DNA of 64,000 nt from an uncultured Alphaproteobacteria bacterium (GCA_902590695.1 CACIXR010000006.1:1-64000); one strand, 5' to 3'. Numbered from the stretch's first letter, positions 8,470-18,600 are shown. Program-made: numbers and translations. The notes: generated by a model not told the origin, from the sequence alone.

Positions 8470-9579
8470 ATGCCCAATCAATATGTTGCTAAATCAAGAA
8501 GGTTAAGAAGTACTATTTATTCTTCTCGAATTGAAAATCAGGGTGTTACCTCTTATACCATCTATAATCATATGCTACTTCCTGCTGGTTTTGAGGGAAG
8601 TCTAGAAGAAACATATAACCATTTAAAAAATCATGTTCAGATATGGGATGTAGCAGCAGAAAGACAAATAGAGATCAAAGGGAAGGATGCGTATCAATTA
8701 GTTCAATTAATGACATGTAGAGATTTAAGTAAAACCAAAGAAGGTAAATGTTATTATTGCCCAATTATTGATGAAAATGGAGGAATGATCAATGATCCTG
8801 TTGTACTTAAATTTAATAATGAAAAGTGGTGGATTTCAATTGCTGATTCAGATGTAATGTTATTTGCGAAAGGACTTGCAATAGGAAAAAACTTAGAAGT
8901 TTCTATTTCTGAACCAGATGTAAATATTATGGCCGTACAGGGTCCCAAAGCATTTAATTTACTAGAAAAAATTTTTGGTAAAGAAATTTTAGATTTAAAA
9001 TTTTATAATTTTAAATACTTTAATTTTAAAAATTCTAAACACTTAATTGCTAGATCAGGTTGGTCAAAGCAGGGTGGTGTAGAAATTTATGTTGAGGATT
9101 CAAAATCTGGTCTTGAGTTATATGATTTGTTATTTGAAGAAGGTAAAGAGTTTAATGTAAAACCAGGATGTCCCCATCTTATAGAAAGAATTGAAAGTGC
9201 ATTGCTATCTTATGGAAATGATATGGGCATAAATGATAATCCTCTCGAATGTGGTTTAGATAAGTTTGTTCACCTAGATAATAATATAGAGTTTCTTGGT
9301 AAAGATAAGCTAATTCAAATAAAAAAGAATGGAATAGAAAAAAAACTAATGGGTGTAAAGATAGACATAGATAATATTAATTTAAGATCATCTATAAATT
9401 TAACTATTAATAATTCTGTAATTGGTGAAATAAGATCTGCGGTATACTCACCAACATTTAATAAAGTAATTGGCATTGCAATGATAAATAAACCATTTTT
9501 TTTATCTAAAGATAAATTTGATATAATTATTGATTCAAAAAAATATACAGGAGAAATTTGCGATATTCCATTCGTATAG
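8470..9579 (+). CDS. DMSP demethylase (DmdA)-like, GcvT-family aminomethyltransferase
   Basis: A 369-residue folate-dependent aminomethyltransferase-fold protein. It resembles DMSP demethylase DmdA far more than Gcv[22 protein letters not shown] near the start, YNHMLLP near 37, [16 protein letters not shown] near 57, [12 protein letters not shown] near 100, [16 protein letters not shown] near 120, the [14 protein letters not shown] block near 196 and [11 protein letters not shown] near 240. DmdA transfers a methyl group from dimethylsulfoniopropionate to tetrahydrofolate, giving methylmercaptopropionate. Differences from the SAR11 enzyme as I recall it include LPAGFEGS for LPTVFES, so it may be a divergent clade or a paralogue acting on another methyl donor. 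Two EamA genes follow 3 and 110 codons-scale gaps apart only by a few bases, suggesting one operon. Confidence 0.68.
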   Translation: MPNQYVAKSRRLRSTIYSSRIENQGVTSYTIYNHMLLPAGFEGSLEETYNHLKNHVQIWDVAAERQIEIKGKDAYQLVQLMTCRDLSKTKEGKCYYCPIIDENGGMINDPVVLKFNNEKWWISIADSDVMLFAKGLAIGKNLEVSISEPDVNIMAVQGPKAFNLLEKIFGKEILDLKFYNFKYFNFKNSKHLIARSGWSKQGGVEIYVEDSKSGLELYDLLFEEGKEFNVKPGCPHLIERIESALLSYGNDMGINDNPLECGLDKFVHLDNNIEFLGKDKLIQIKKNGIEKKLMGVKIDIDNINLRSSINLTINNSVIGEIRSAVYSPTFNKVIGIAMINKPFFLSKDKFDIIIDSKKYTGEICDIPFV

Positions 9580-9582
9580 ATT

Positions 9583-10470
9583 ATGAGTAGTAATGTTAAA
9601 GCTATAATTTTAGCTTTGGTTGCTTCTGTAGCGGGAGTAACAATGAATGTGCTTATAAAGTTTTCTTTACAAGATATTAATGTTTTTACTGCTGGTTTTT
9701 TAAGATTTTTATTTGGTTTTATTCTTATTCTGCCATTTATTTTTTATTCTAAATTTCAAAATTACAAAACACCTAATCTTAAAATACATTTAACCAGAGG
9801 TGTTTTAAATATTCCTATGATGTTACTTGGTTTTTCAGCACTGCAATTCATACCTTTAGAACAAATTAAGGCTATTTCATTTATTACTCCTATAATTGTT
9901 GTCGTGTTGAGCGTAATTTTTTTAAAAGAAAAAATTTATTTAATACGAATTGGAGCTTTGTTAATCGGTTTAATTGGAGTTTTTGTAATTTTAAGGCCAG
10001 GTATTGTTCCTATAAATATTGGCGCATATCTAGTTTTATGTTCATGTTCAATTTGGTCAGTAGTTGTTATAATTACTAAATTTGCTGCTAGAGTTGATAG
10101 TGCTTTTACCATTTTATCTTATCAATATACTCTGGTTACTTTTTTATCTTTTCCTATTGCTTTATATTTTTGGCAATCTCCATCTTCGGTCACATTAATT
10201 TATTTAATTTTTGCAGGTATAGCAGGAACGATTGTTCATCTTTGTATTAATACTGCATATAAACTAACTGATCTATCAGTATTACAACCTGTGAATTTCT
10301 CGAGACTATTAATAGCATCATTTTTTGGGTTTATCATCTTTGATGAAATACCTGATTTATGGACTATTATTGGAGGCTTAATTATTTTTTCATCAATTTT
10401 AATTATCACTTACAGAGAAAGCTATCTTAAGAAAGATATAGCAAAGCAATCAATACCAGTTAAACTTTAA
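9583..10470 (+). CDS. EamA/DMT-family transporter (tandem copy 1)
   Basis: A 295-residue drug/metabolite transporter with ten predicted helices in two EamA repeats (about 5-135 and 145-285). RGVLNIPMMLLGFSALQFIPLEQIKAISFITPIIVV is the helix 3-4 region, and GLIGVFVILRPG closes the first repeat. It starts 3 bases after the DmdA-like stop and is followed 7 bases later by a clear paralogue. EamA carriers export or import small metabolites, so the substrate here is open. The pair may form a heterodimer or reflect a recent tandem duplication. Confidence 0.87.
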   Translation: MSSNVKAIILALVASVAGVTMNVLIKFSLQDINVFTAGFLRFLFGFILILPFIFYSKFQNYKTPNLKIHLTRGVLNIPMMLLGFSALQFIPLEQIKAISFITPIIVVVLSVIFLKEKIYLIRIGALLIGLIGVFVILRPGIVPINIGAYLVLCSCSIWSVVVIITKFAARVDSAFTILSYQYTLVTFLSFPIALYFWQSPSSVTLIYLIFAGIAGTIVHLCINTAYKLTDLSVLQPVNFSRLLIASFFGFIIFDEIPDLWTIIGGLIIFSSILIITYRESYLKKDIAKQSIPVKL

Positions 10471-10477
10471 TTTTTTA

Positions 10478-11365
10478 ATGAATAATAATATTCGCGCAAT
10501 CTTATTAACAGTTTCAGGATCTTTTTTTGCTGTATCAATGGAAGCTTTGATAAGAGCTGCACAAAATGACTCAAATGTTTTTACAATTGGTTTTTTGCGA
10601 TTTTTTTTTGGTTTTGTTATTATACTTCCATACTTACTAAAAAAGAAATTCACTACCTATAAAACTAAAAATTTTAAATTTTATTTAATAAGAGGTTTTT
10701 TAAATCTTCCAATGATGATTTTAGGTTTTGGAGCTTTAGTTTATATCCCATTTGAACAATTTAAAGCATTGAATTTTTTGAGCCCAATAATTGTCGTTCT
10801 TTTAAGTTTTATTATTTTTAGAGAAAAGATCTATATGTATCGTATTCTCACTTTGGTAATTGGATTTATTGGTATGTTAATAATTATAAGGCCTGGATAT
10901 GTTGATTTTAATGTTGGAACTATAATGGTTTTGACTGCTTTAATTTTTTGGTCATTTATAATTATTTTATCTAAATTTGTTTCAAAAGATGATTCACCAA
11001 TCACTATGGTTGCGTATCAATATACATTAATGACTATTTTTGCTTTACCTCTTGCAATATATTTTTGGCAGATGCCTTCTGTAACTTCATTTATATTTGT
11101 TTTTATAGGGGCAATTTCTGGAACAATATTACATCTATCTCTAGCATTATCTTATAAGTATGCAGATCTTTCAGTAACTCAACCTGTATGGTTTACTGGT
11201 TTAATTTTTGGATCTGCATTTGGTTATTTTGCATTTAATGAAAATCCTGATTTCTGGACTTGGATAGGGGGTATTATTGTATTTTCATCAGTATTGGTTA
11301 TTACTTACAAGGAAAAAAATAAAATAGAAAAAAGCAAAAAAAATATTATAAACTCTATAGAGTAG
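10478..11365 (+). CDS. EamA/DMT-family transporter (tandem copy 2)
   Basis: Also exactly 295 residues, and colinear with the preceding gene: shared blocks include RGFLNLPMMILGFGALVYIPFEQFKALNFLSPIIVV, LIIIRPGYVDFNVGT, DLSVTQPVWF and a C-terminal FSSVLVITYKE. Ten predicted membrane helices in two EamA repeats. The two copies are clearly homologous but well diverged, pointing to an old tandem duplication with retained spacing. The gene precedes the GH127 enzyme by a few bases, so it might serve the sugar pathway rather than the DmdA-like enzyme. Confidence 0.87.
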   Translation: MNNNIRAILLTVSGSFFAVSMEALIRAAQNDSNVFTIGFLRFFFGFVIILPYLLKKKFTTYKTKNFKFYLIRGFLNLPMMILGFGALVYIPFEQFKALNFLSPIIVVLLSFIIFREKIYMYRILTLVIGFIGMLIIIRPGYVDFNVGTIMVLTALIFWSFIIILSKFVSKDDSPITMVAYQYTLMTIFALPLAIYFWQMPSVTSFIFVFIGAISGTILHLSLALSYKYADLSVTQPVWFTGLIFGSAFGYFAFNENPDFWTWIGGIIVFSSVLVITYKEKNKIEKSKKNIINSIE

Positions 11366-11380
11366 TATTTGATTATCACT

Positions 11381-13327
11381 ATGGATCTTGCAAATGTTAA
11401 AATAAACAATGGATTTTGGAAAAAAAGAAAAGATCTAAATATAAACTCATCTTTCCATGCAATATTAAATTCATTTCAAAAATCTGGAAGAATTAGAGCT
11501 TTGACTAGTGACAATGATCCTGTGAAAGAAAGACCGCATATATTTTGGGAATCAGATCTTGCAAAATTAATGGAAGGCGTTTTTTTTTCTATACAGCAAG
11601 AAAAGGATCAAAAATTAGAACAAATTTGTGATTCAATTATTGATAAAATTATAGCTAACCAAGAGGAAGATGGTTATTTAAATTATTTTTTCTCAAAACA
11701 TGAACCGGATAATAAATTTACAAATTTAAGAGATAGGCATGAATTATATTGCGCAGGACATTTACTGGAATCTGCAATTGAACATCATAAAGCAACTGGA
11801 AATTCAAAATTTTTAGATGCTCTGGACAGATATATTGATCATATTATTTCTAAATTTGGTACAGAAGAAGGTAAGATGAGAGGGTACCCAGGTCATCAAG
11901 AAATTGAATTAGCTTTAGTAAAGGCTTATGAATATACAAATAAAAAAAAATATTTAGACCTTGCAACATATTTTATTGAAGAAAGAGGTAAGACTGACTC
12001 TAATAACAAACATTATTTTATTAATGAAAACGAAATATTAAAAAATAATTCACAAAAATTAGATTATTCAAAACTACCTTCCAATTTAAGAGATTTCGTT
12101 GATTTCTATTTAGCCAAAGATGAATCAGTATTTAAGGATTTAGAATATTGGCAGGCTCATAAAGAACCAATAAAACAAAATACTGCAGAGGGGCATTCAG
12201 TTAGAGCACTTTATATGTTCACTGCTATGGCTGATCTAGCTAGAATTAATAATAACAAAGATCTTTTGAAAACTTGCAAGCTACTTTGGCGCAATATTGT
12301 TGACAAAAGAATGTATATCCATAGTGGCGTAGGTAGTGCGCATATAGGAGAGCGATTTTCTTTTGATTATGATCTTCCTAATGACATGGCTTTTGCAGAA
12401 ACTTGTGCAAGTATTGCACTTATTTATTTTGCAAATAGATTGTCAAAAATAGAAATTAATAGTGAGTACGCAGATATTATAGAAAATAGTTTCTATAATC
12501 TTATTCTTGCTAGTACTTCTCAGGATGGAAAAGGTTTCTTTTACGATAATTATCTTGAATGTAACCCTGGTTATTTACATTTTCAAGATAGACGACATGG
12601 GATAAGAGATGAATATCACATTTGCTCTTGTTGTCCGCCAAATATAACTCGCCTAATTGCTAGTATGGATATGTATATTTATAATATCTATCAAGATTCT
12701 TTGGTAGTGGATCAATACATTAGTTCTGAATTAGATCTTTCAGATAAAGAACAAGAATTAAAAATAATACAAACAAGTGAATTTCCCCATAAAGGTTATT
12801 CTGAGATAAAAATTTTAAATTCTAATAACAAAGAATCAATTATTTATTTCCGAATTCCATCATGGGATCAAAAAACAAAAATATTAATCAATGGTGAAGA
12901 AATAAATTACAAAACTTTCAATGGATATGCAAAAATTTATAGAAAATGGAAAGCTGGTGATAAAATAGAATTAAAATTTAATTTTACACCTCGTTTTGTA
13001 AGAACAAATCCAAATGTCAGATATAATATTAGAAAAGCATCTATTTTTAGAGGTCCAATACTCTATTGTTTAGAAGAAATAGATAATGGAAAAAATTTAA
13101 ATCGATTTGTTATAGATAGCAATAATAGCTTTAACGAAAAAGAAGATAAAATAAATTCAGAAAATATTATTTCTTTAAGTATTAATGGATCAAAATTTGA
13201 TGATACTAATGAGTTATATATTCAAGATAAACCAAAACTTACAGATGCATATTTAAAATTTGTTCCATACTACTTATGGTCAAATAGAGGTGAAAATGAA
13301 ATGTTAGTATGGATAAATGAAAAATAA
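11381..13327 (+). CDS. GH127-family beta-L-arabinofuranosidase
   Basis: A 648-residue glycoside hydrolase of the GH127 (DUF1680) family, which releases L-arabinofuranose from beta-linked arabinosides using a cysteine nucleophile held by zinc. The catalytic Glu and zinc-ligand Cys are visible in FAETCASIAL near residue 340. The paired cysteines are in YHICSCCPPNITRL near 415. These positions match the Glu338/Cys340/Cys417/Cys418 set known for HypBA1. No signal peptide, so it should be cytoplasmic and act on imported oligosaccharides. A TTG at 11369 gives a 4-residue longer form; I prefer ATG 11381. Followed by a keto-deoxy-arabonate dehydratase gene, which supports an arabinose route. Confidence 0.87.
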   Translation: MDLANVKINNGFWKKRKDLNINSSFHAILNSFQKSGRIRALTSDNDPVKERPHIFWESDLAKLMEGVFFSIQQEKDQKLEQICDSIIDKIIANQEEDGYLNYFFSKHEPDNKFTNLRDRHELYCAGHLLESAIEHHKATGNSKFLDALDRYIDHIISKFGTEEGKMRGYPGHQEIELALVKAYEYTNKKKYLDLATYFIEERGKTDSNNKHYFINENEILKNNSQKLDYSKLPSNLRDFVDFYLAKDESVFKDLEYWQAHKEPIKQNTAEGHSVRALYMFTAMADLARINNNKDLLKTCKLLWRNIVDKRMYIHSGVGSAHIGERFSFDYDLPNDMAFAETCASIALIYFANRLSKIEINSEYADIIENSFYNLILASTSQDGKGFFYDNYLECNPGYLHFQDRRHGIRDEYHICSCCPPNITRLIASMDMYIYNIYQDSLVVDQYISSELDLSDKEQELKIIQTSEFPHKGYSEIKILNSNNKESIIYFRIPSWDQKTKILINGEEINYKTFNGYAKIYRKWKAGDKIELKFNFTPRFVRTNPNVRYNIRKASIFRGPILYCLEEIDNGKNLNRFVIDSNNSFNEKEDKINSENIISLSINGSKFDDTNELYIQDKPKLTDAYLKFVPYYLWSNRGENEMLVWINEK

Positions 13328-13369
13328 CCTTTTAAAATGATCTTAAAGTTTCTATAAGGTTTTAAAGAA

Positions 13370-14287
13370 ATGAATAAATATAAATACCATGGTATGTGGC
13401 CAGTTGCTCCAACACCATTTCATGAAAATGGTGAAGTTGATTATGAAGGAATGAATAGAGTTATTGACTGTATGGTTGATCAAAAAGTTGAAGGTATTTG
13501 TATTCTAGCAAATTATTCTGAACAATTTTTACTCTCAGATGATGAAAGAGAAAAATTAACAAAACTTTGTATGAAAAAAATCGATGGTAGAGTTAAAACA
13601 ATTGTTACGGTCTCTCATTTTGCTACTGACATTGTACGACCTCGAGCAGAATTAGCAAAATCACTAGGTGCAGATATTATAATGATGATGCCACCTTATC
13701 ATGGTGCATTGCTCAAGGGTAATCCAGATCAAATATTTGAACAGTTTAATGAAATTTCTAAAGTTGGCATACCAATTATGATACAAGATGCACCTTTATC
13801 TGGAATTGAACTTTCAGTACCTCTTCTTACAAAAATGATTAATGAAATTCAATATTTAACATGTTTTAAAATTGAAAGTGCTAACGCAGCATCAAAAATA
13901 AGAGCACTTATTAAGAACTGTAGTTCTAGATTAGATGCACCTTTTGATGGAGAAGAAAGTATTACTTTGTATGCAGACTTAGAAGCTGGAATTTCTGGCA
14001 GTATGAGTTCAGCATTACTTCCAGAAAAAATTGCGCCTGTAATTGATCATTTTTGGAATAATGAAAAAGATAAAGCTGAAGAAGTCTATAATGGTATTCT
14101 TCCTTTGATAAATTTTGAAAATAGACAATGTGGTTTTAGAGCTACAAAAACAGTAATGAAAGAAGGCGGCGTAATAAAATCAGATTTTTGCAGAGATCCT
14201 ATTAAGCCCTTAGATCTAGATACAAAAAATTTATTACTTAATTTTGCTAAAAGATATGATTTACTGACTTATAAATGGGGTAAATAG
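13370..14287 (+). CDS. DapA-superfamily dehydratase, likely L-2-keto-3-deoxyarabonate dehydratase
   Basis: A 305-residue class I aldolase-like TIM barrel. The Schiff-base lysine is in TCFKIES near residue 165. The block pattern matches the Azospirillum-type L-2-keto-3-deoxyarabonate dehydratase as I remember it: EGICILANYSEQFLLSDDER near 40, MMPPYHGA near 108, PIMIQDAPLSG near 133, FDGEESITLYADLEAGISG near 188 and INFENRQCGF near 243. QDAP replaces the YNVP that holds the catalytic Tyr of dihydrodipicolinate synthase, arguing against lysine biosynthesis. The expected product is alpha-ketoglutarate semialdehyde. The GH127 gene upstream fits an oxidative arabinose pathway, but arabinose dehydrogenase and arabonate dehydratase are not in the window. 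Confidence 0.82.
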   Translation: MNKYKYHGMWPVAPTPFHENGEVDYEGMNRVIDCMVDQKVEGICILANYSEQFLLSDDEREKLTKLCMKKIDGRVKTIVTVSHFATDIVRPRAELAKSLGADIIMMMPPYHGALLKGNPDQIFEQFNEISKVGIPIMIQDAPLSGIELSVPLLTKMINEIQYLTCFKIESANAASKIRALIKNCSSRLDAPFDGEESITLYADLEAGISGSMSSALLPEKIAPVIDHFWNNEKDKAEEVYNGILPLINFENRQCGFRATKTVMKEGGVIKSDFCRDPIKPLDLDTKNLLLNFAKRYDLLTYKWGK

Positions 14288-14331
14288 TAAAATTTAATTG
14301 ACAAATATTATTTAAAAATTACTTATTGTTT

Positions 14332-14850
14332 ATGCGAAGAGTATTTGAAGGATTGCTTGAAAGAGCAATGTTTTCGAGCAGATGGGCGTTGGCTCCTGTT
14401 TATGTTGCTCTATGTCTTACTCTACTAGTTATTACATATAAAGTTATCGCGTTATTCATTTATGAAATTACACACTTAAACGATTTAACTTTAAATGAAC
14501 TTCTTGTATTCGTATTACATATTGTTGATTTAGCCCTTGTTGGAAATTTAGTTTTAATGGTTATATTTGCAGGATATGAAAATTTTGTTTCAAAAATTGA
14601 TATTGCAAATCAATCTGAAGATAAGCCCGAATGGATGGGTAAACTAGATTTTTCAGGCTTGAAATTAAAACTTATTGCTTCAATAGTAGCTATTTCAAGT
14701 ATAGGTTTGCTAGAAGCTTTTATTGATGTTGGATCAAAAACATCAGAAGAAATTTACTTAATGATATTTATTCACGCTGTATTTATTTTATCAGGATTAG
14801 TTATAGCAATAATGGATTATATTAGCGGAATTACTAAACATCACCCATAA
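14332..14850 (+). CDS. YqhA/UPF0114-family inner-membrane protein
   Basis: A 172-residue protein of the UPF0114 (TIGR00645) family. It starts MRRVFEGLLERAMFSSRWALAPVYVAL, the family's N-terminal signature, then has three further hydrophobic segments and the loop DKPEWMGKLDFSGLKLKLIASIVAISSI near residue 100. I chose ATG 14332 over a TTG six bases earlier. Function unknown. It lies 44 bases after the dehydratase and 11 bases before a class III cyclase gene, so it may be the first gene of the signalling block. Confidence 0.85.
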   Translation: MRRVFEGLLERAMFSSRWALAPVYVALCLTLLVITYKVIALFIYEITHLNDLTLNELLVFVLHIVDLALVGNLVLMVIFAGYENFVSKIDIANQSEDKPEWMGKLDFSGLKLKLIASIVAISSIGLLEAFIDVGSKTSEEIYLMIFIHAVFILSGLVIAIMDYISGITKHHP

Positions 14851-14861
14851 TTAAATAAAAA

Positions 14862-16148
14862 ATGAAACTTGATAAGTTTTTTGATGAAAAAACTGTCATA
14901 GATTTAAGTTTTTTTAATTTCTCTAATGCTGTCACAGCAGCTTATTTTGCCAACCGTAACTTAGAAGTTTTGCGAGTAAATAAAAATTTTAAAAAATTTT
15001 TTCCAATTCTTAAAACTGTCAATAATATTCCTTTTACTAGTATTTTAGAACAGCTTGGAGTTGGAGACGAATATATTAAAAATTTTAAACAAAATTTAGA
15101 AAAAAATGGTTTTGTTATTATTCCTAAAATAGAAATCAAAATTGATGATGAAATTAAAGTATATTCTTTACTTTCCGCTTATACTGAAAACAGAGATTTC
15201 CCTTATTTAAATGGTATTCAAGGACAATTTGTTGATCGAACAGATGAATATAATCTTCGAAGAGAGAAGGAAGAATTACTTGAGCAAAAATTAAAAGATA
15301 GAGAATTGATTGAAGAAAAAACGAAAAGATTAGAAAATATTGCTAATAGGTTATCAAAATATCTTTCACCTCAAGTATATAAGTCTATTTTTGATGAAGA
15401 AGAGTCAGGTAAAAAAACAAAAGAAAGCTACGTAAGAAAAAATTTAACAATTTTTTTCTCTGATATTGTAAATTTTACTGATTTATCTGACTCGTTAGAA
15501 GCAGAAAAACTTGCTTTAATCTTAAATAATTATCTAAGTGAAATGAGTTTAATTGCAATAAATTCAGATGCTACAATTGATAAATTTATAGGTGATGCAA
15601 TTCTTTCCTTTCATGGCGCCCCTGAAACACTAGGCGATGAGAATGATGCTATTAATTGTATAAGCATGGCTTTAGAAATGAAAGAACGAGTTAAAGAACT
15701 GCAATCTTTCTGGACCAGGCAGGGTGTTAAAGGTGGATTAAAGGTAAGATATGGAATCTCTTCAGGTTTTGCAAATGTTGGTGATTTTGGATCTAGCGTA
15801 ATGAGTGATTATACAGCAATAGGTTCTTCTGTAAATTTAGCCTCTAGATTGCAATCCATTGCTCCTGAAAATGAAATTATTATTTCTGATACAACATATA
15901 ATTTAGTTAAAAATCATATAAATTGCGAAGAGTATGAAGAAATAACTCCTAAAGGTTTTGTAAGACCTGTTAAAACTTACAAGGTAATTGATTTTAAAAA
16001 TAAAAAAAATAGCAAAACAAAAAAATCATATTCTAAAAAAGGTAACCACGTGGATATTCAAATATTTGATAGTTCTGATATGAAGGCTGCAATGAAAGAA
16101 TTAAAAAAACTACAAGAAGATTTTAGTAAAGAAATTGACAAAGAGTAG
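14862..16148 (+). CDS. Class III adenylate/guanylate cyclase with N-terminal PAS-like region
   Basis: A 428-residue soluble cyclase making cAMP (or cGMP). Residues 1-130 look like a PAS-type sensor (FFNFSNAVTAAYFANRNLEVLRVNKNF), followed by a coiled-coil linker (about 135-170, rich in E/K/L). The catalytic domain runs about 185-375. The two metal-binding aspartates are in IFFSDIVNFTDLSD and DKFIGDAILSFHG, and the transition-state Asn/Arg pair in GSSVNLASRLQ, so it should be active. The tail is lysine-rich. It converges on an MscS channel gene carrying a cyclic-nucleotide-binding domain, an obvious candidate effector. Confidence 0.9.
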   Translation: MKLDKFFDEKTVIDLSFFNFSNAVTAAYFANRNLEVLRVNKNFKKFFPILKTVNNIPFTSILEQLGVGDEYIKNFKQNLEKNGFVIIPKIEIKIDDEIKVYSLLSAYTENRDFPYLNGIQGQFVDRTDEYNLRREKEELLEQKLKDRELIEEKTKRLENIANRLSKYLSPQVYKSIFDEEESGKKTKESYVRKNLTIFFSDIVNFTDLSDSLEAEKLALILNNYLSEMSLIAINSDATIDKFIGDAILSFHGAPETLGDENDAINCISMALEMKERVKELQSFWTRQGVKGGLKVRYGISSGFANVGDFGSSVMSDYTAIGSSVNLASRLQSIAPENEIIISDTTYNLVKNHINCEEYEEITPKGFVRPVKTYKVIDFKNKKNSKTKKSYSKKGNHVDIQIFDSSDMKAAMKELKKLQEDFSKEIDKE

Positions 16149-16157
16149 GGGGGTATT

Positions 16158-17828
16158 CTATTTTAAAAAATTTATTATTGCATTCTTAATATCATTAACT
16201 AGATTTTTATTTTCATCTTTAGTTAATTGACTTTCATTTTTTTTCTTATCAAGTTTTAACTTTCTTTGAGCTAAAATATTTGCAACATAATCATACACAT
16301 TAGAATTTTTAGAAAATATATCTTTTATTATATCCTTGCTTACTTTTATAACTATGCAAGGAGTTTCAGCTATAACATTAGCAGACCTGGGTTCACCGGT
16401 AAGAAGACTTCCTTCACCAACAAAGTCCCCAACACCAAGTTTAGCTAAAAATACTTTATCTTTATTTTCATTATCTAAGTAAACAGATACTACTCCGTCA
16501 TTTATAACGTAAAGAGAATCTCCAGAATCATTTTGTTTAATAATGTAATCATCTTTTTCAAAATGGAGTCTTTCAGCATTTTCAGCAATTTCATCTAAAT
16601 CTTCAGAATTTAAAGACATAAAAATAGGAATTTTTTGAAGTAGGACTCTATTTTTTACCGACTCATTATAAGGATTAAATTCACTAACCTGTCTTTTTTC
16701 AAAATCTTCTCGACTTCTGTGTGTGTCAAGAGCATGTAGTCCTGTATCTTCTTCAAGTTTTCCATAAAGTTTACCCGCTGACATTTGAACGCCTGCATGT
16801 CTTAAGGTTTTATGTATTTCCATCATCACGCTATCTTGCATCGAATTTTTTAAAATTCTTTTTGTGCAATCAAAAGCAACAACAAATTCTAATCCAAACT
16901 CATTAGCACCTATAAAACGAACCCACTGTAAATTTAATTGCTCTCTACCATCAACTGGCTTAGCTTTTTTAAGAGCATTATAGAGTAACTTAGAGATATT
17001 TTCTGGGTCATGAGATGGATGAAAATATAATTTATTAAAAATATGAAATCCTTCACTCATTTTTTCTTTATCTTGTTTGCTCCAATTTGTTAAAATTGAA
17101 TCTGCAACTATTTCATTTGGAATGATTACTTCAGTATTCTGAAATGTTCTTATTCTTGTACTTCTCCATGTAATATTTTCTACATAACCTGTTTTATCAT
17201 CAACAGTAATCCAATCGTTTATCGCAAATGGTCTCTCAATATTTACAAAAATTCCTTTAATTAAATCTGATAAGCTTGATTGTAAAGAAAGTGCAATAGC
17301 AGCAAAAACTATACCACCTGCAGCAAGTATACTTGTAAGTTCTAAATTAAAAACAAAGGATAAAACTAAAAATGCAGGTATCGCAAATAATAAAAACTGA
17401 AAAAGAAATGTTATTATCTCAGGTATTGTTGTTCCTAATTTATCATTTAGTGATAATACTTCGTATTTATAAAACATCATTATAAATATTGATGGAATAA
17501 AATATAAAGTTATCAGTAAGATTTTATCTGTAAGGTTACTTATAGTTTCATTAATAAACAAAAATTCTTTTTGAATAACTATATCATAGGAAAAATTTAC
17601 CATTAGATAGGATAAAATGGGAAGTATAATGATAGTAAATAGTACTCGTGTAAATTTCTTTAATTTGTTTAGCTGTATTACAGAACCAATAATAAATACA
17701 GAAATGAGTATATATAATGAATTTAAAGTAACTGCATTATTATAAAATAATAGAATAGATAAAATACATAATAAGCTTATTAAAATTATACTAATCTTAG
17801 ATAGTAGGTAAAAAATGTTAATTTTCAT
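16158..17828 (-). CDS. MscS-family channel with C-terminal cyclic-nucleotide-binding domain (bCNG type)
   Basis: A 556-residue membrane channel. Five or so hydrophobic segments fill residues 1-180. The MscS pore helix and beta domain follow (AAGGIVFAAIALSLQSSLSDLIKGI near 170, then RPFAINDWITVDDKTGYVENITWRST). The cytoplasmic region is followed by a cNMP domain at about 400-520, whose phosphate-binding cassette GEGSLLTGEPRSAN keeps the Gly-Glu and Arg that bind cyclic nucleotide. Such bacterial CNG channels open or are modulated by cAMP rather than by tension alone. It lies between two cyclase genes and a K+ channel gene, strongly suggesting cAMP-linked ion or osmotic control. Confidence 0.88.
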   Translation of the reverse strand: MKINIFYLLSKISIILISLLCILSILLFYNNAVTLNSLYILISVFIIGSVIQLNKLKKFTRVLFTIIILPILSYLMVNFSYDIVIQKEFLFINETISNLTDKILLITLYFIPSIFIMMFYKYEVLSLNDKLGTTIPEIITFLFQFLLFAIPAFLVLSFVFNLELTSILAAGGIVFAAIALSLQSSLSDLIKGIFVNIERPFAINDWITVDDKTGYVENITWRSTRIRTFQNTEVIIPNEIVADSILTNWSKQDKEKMSEGFHIFNKLYFHPSHDPENISKLLYNALKKAKPVDGREQLNLQWVRFIGANEFGLEFVVAFDCTKRILKNSMQDSVMMEIHKTLRHAGVQMSAGKLYGKLEEDTGLHALDTHRSREDFEKRQVSEFNPYNESVKNRVLLQKIPIFMSLNSEDLDEIAENAERLHFEKDDYIIKQNDSGDSLYVINDGVVSVYLDNENKDKVFLAKLGVGDFVGEGSLLTGEPRSANVIAETPCIVIKVSKDIIKDIFSKNSNVYDYVANILAQRKLKLDKKKNESQLTKDENKNLVNDIKNAIINFLK

Positions 17829-17862
17829 TTTGTAATTTTTGCTATAAAGAATTTATATAAAA

Positions 17863-18600
17863 ATGAATTCATTTTCAAAGTATTTATTCGAACACTTGCA
17901 TTTTGGTCTTGAAGAGAAGGATTTTACTCTTATTGAAAAAATTATATTCTTTCTCATTATATTGAACTGTGTTTTTGTTGTTATTGAGTCAGAAAAATTG
18001 ATTTATGAGCAATATAATCAGCTCTTTGACTCAGCAAAACTTTTTTTTGGTATAGTATTTTTAATTGAATATATTTGTAGGTTAATTGCCGTAGATCAAA
18101 TTGATAAATTTAAAGGATTTAAAGGTAAGATAAAGTATATTTTTACTGTACCTGCTTTAATTGATGCAATTGCACTTATTCCATTATTTTTAATTGGTAT
18201 CAATGAAGGTTTCTTAGTACGATTGTTAAGAGCTATAAGAATATTTAGCATTCTTCGTTTTGGGCGCTTTAGTGAGTCAGTAGATTTTATACTTCATGCA
18301 ATATATGATAGACGTCATGAATTAATATTCTCACTGCTGCTTACTTTAAGTTTAATGTTATTGTCTGCAACTTTACTTTATGTTGTAGAAGGGGATTTGC
18401 AACCTGAAGCTTTTGGATCCATTCCAAGAGCTTTATGGGTTAGTGCTGCTGCTTTATTGTCCACTGGTTATGGTGATTATACTCCCATTACATTTTTAGG
18501 AAGATTTGCTGCAGTATGTACTGCATTATTTGGCATAGGGGCGGTTGCTTTACCAGCAGGTATATTGGCTAGTGCTTTTACCGAGAGAAAAAGAAAATAG
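17863..18600 (+). CDS. Voltage-gated potassium channel (Kv-type, six helices)
   Basis: A 245-residue six-helix channel subunit. The S4-like segment RLLRAIRIFSILRFGRFSE (near 125) carries regularly spaced arginines. The pore loop AALLSTGYGDYTPITFLGR (near 200) holds the K+ selectivity filter TGYGD. The C-terminus stops just after S6 (LASAFTERKRK), with no RCK or cNMP domain. It should form a tetramer in the inner membrane. It is divergent from the MscS-cNMP gene (34-base gap) and converges on the TPR cyclase (2-base gap), within a four-gene cAMP/ion-channel block. Confidence 0.92.
   Translation: MNSFSKYLFEHLHFGLEEKDFTLIEKIIFFLIILNCVFVVIESEKLIYEQYNQLFDSAKLFFGIVFLIEYICRLIAVDQIDKFKGFKGKIKYIFTVPALIDAIALIPLFLIGINEGFLVRLLRAIRIFSILRFGRFSESVDFILHAIYDRRHELIFSLLLTLSLMLLSATLLYVVEGDLQPEAFGSIPRALWVSAAALLSTGYGDYTPITFLGRFAAVCTALFGIGAVALPAGILASAFTERKRK

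Noticed and set aside
12541..12560. TTACGATAATTATC inside the GH127 gene as a second copy of the recombinase core site
   Set aside because: It lacks the spacer and the second arm, and is explained by coding sequence.
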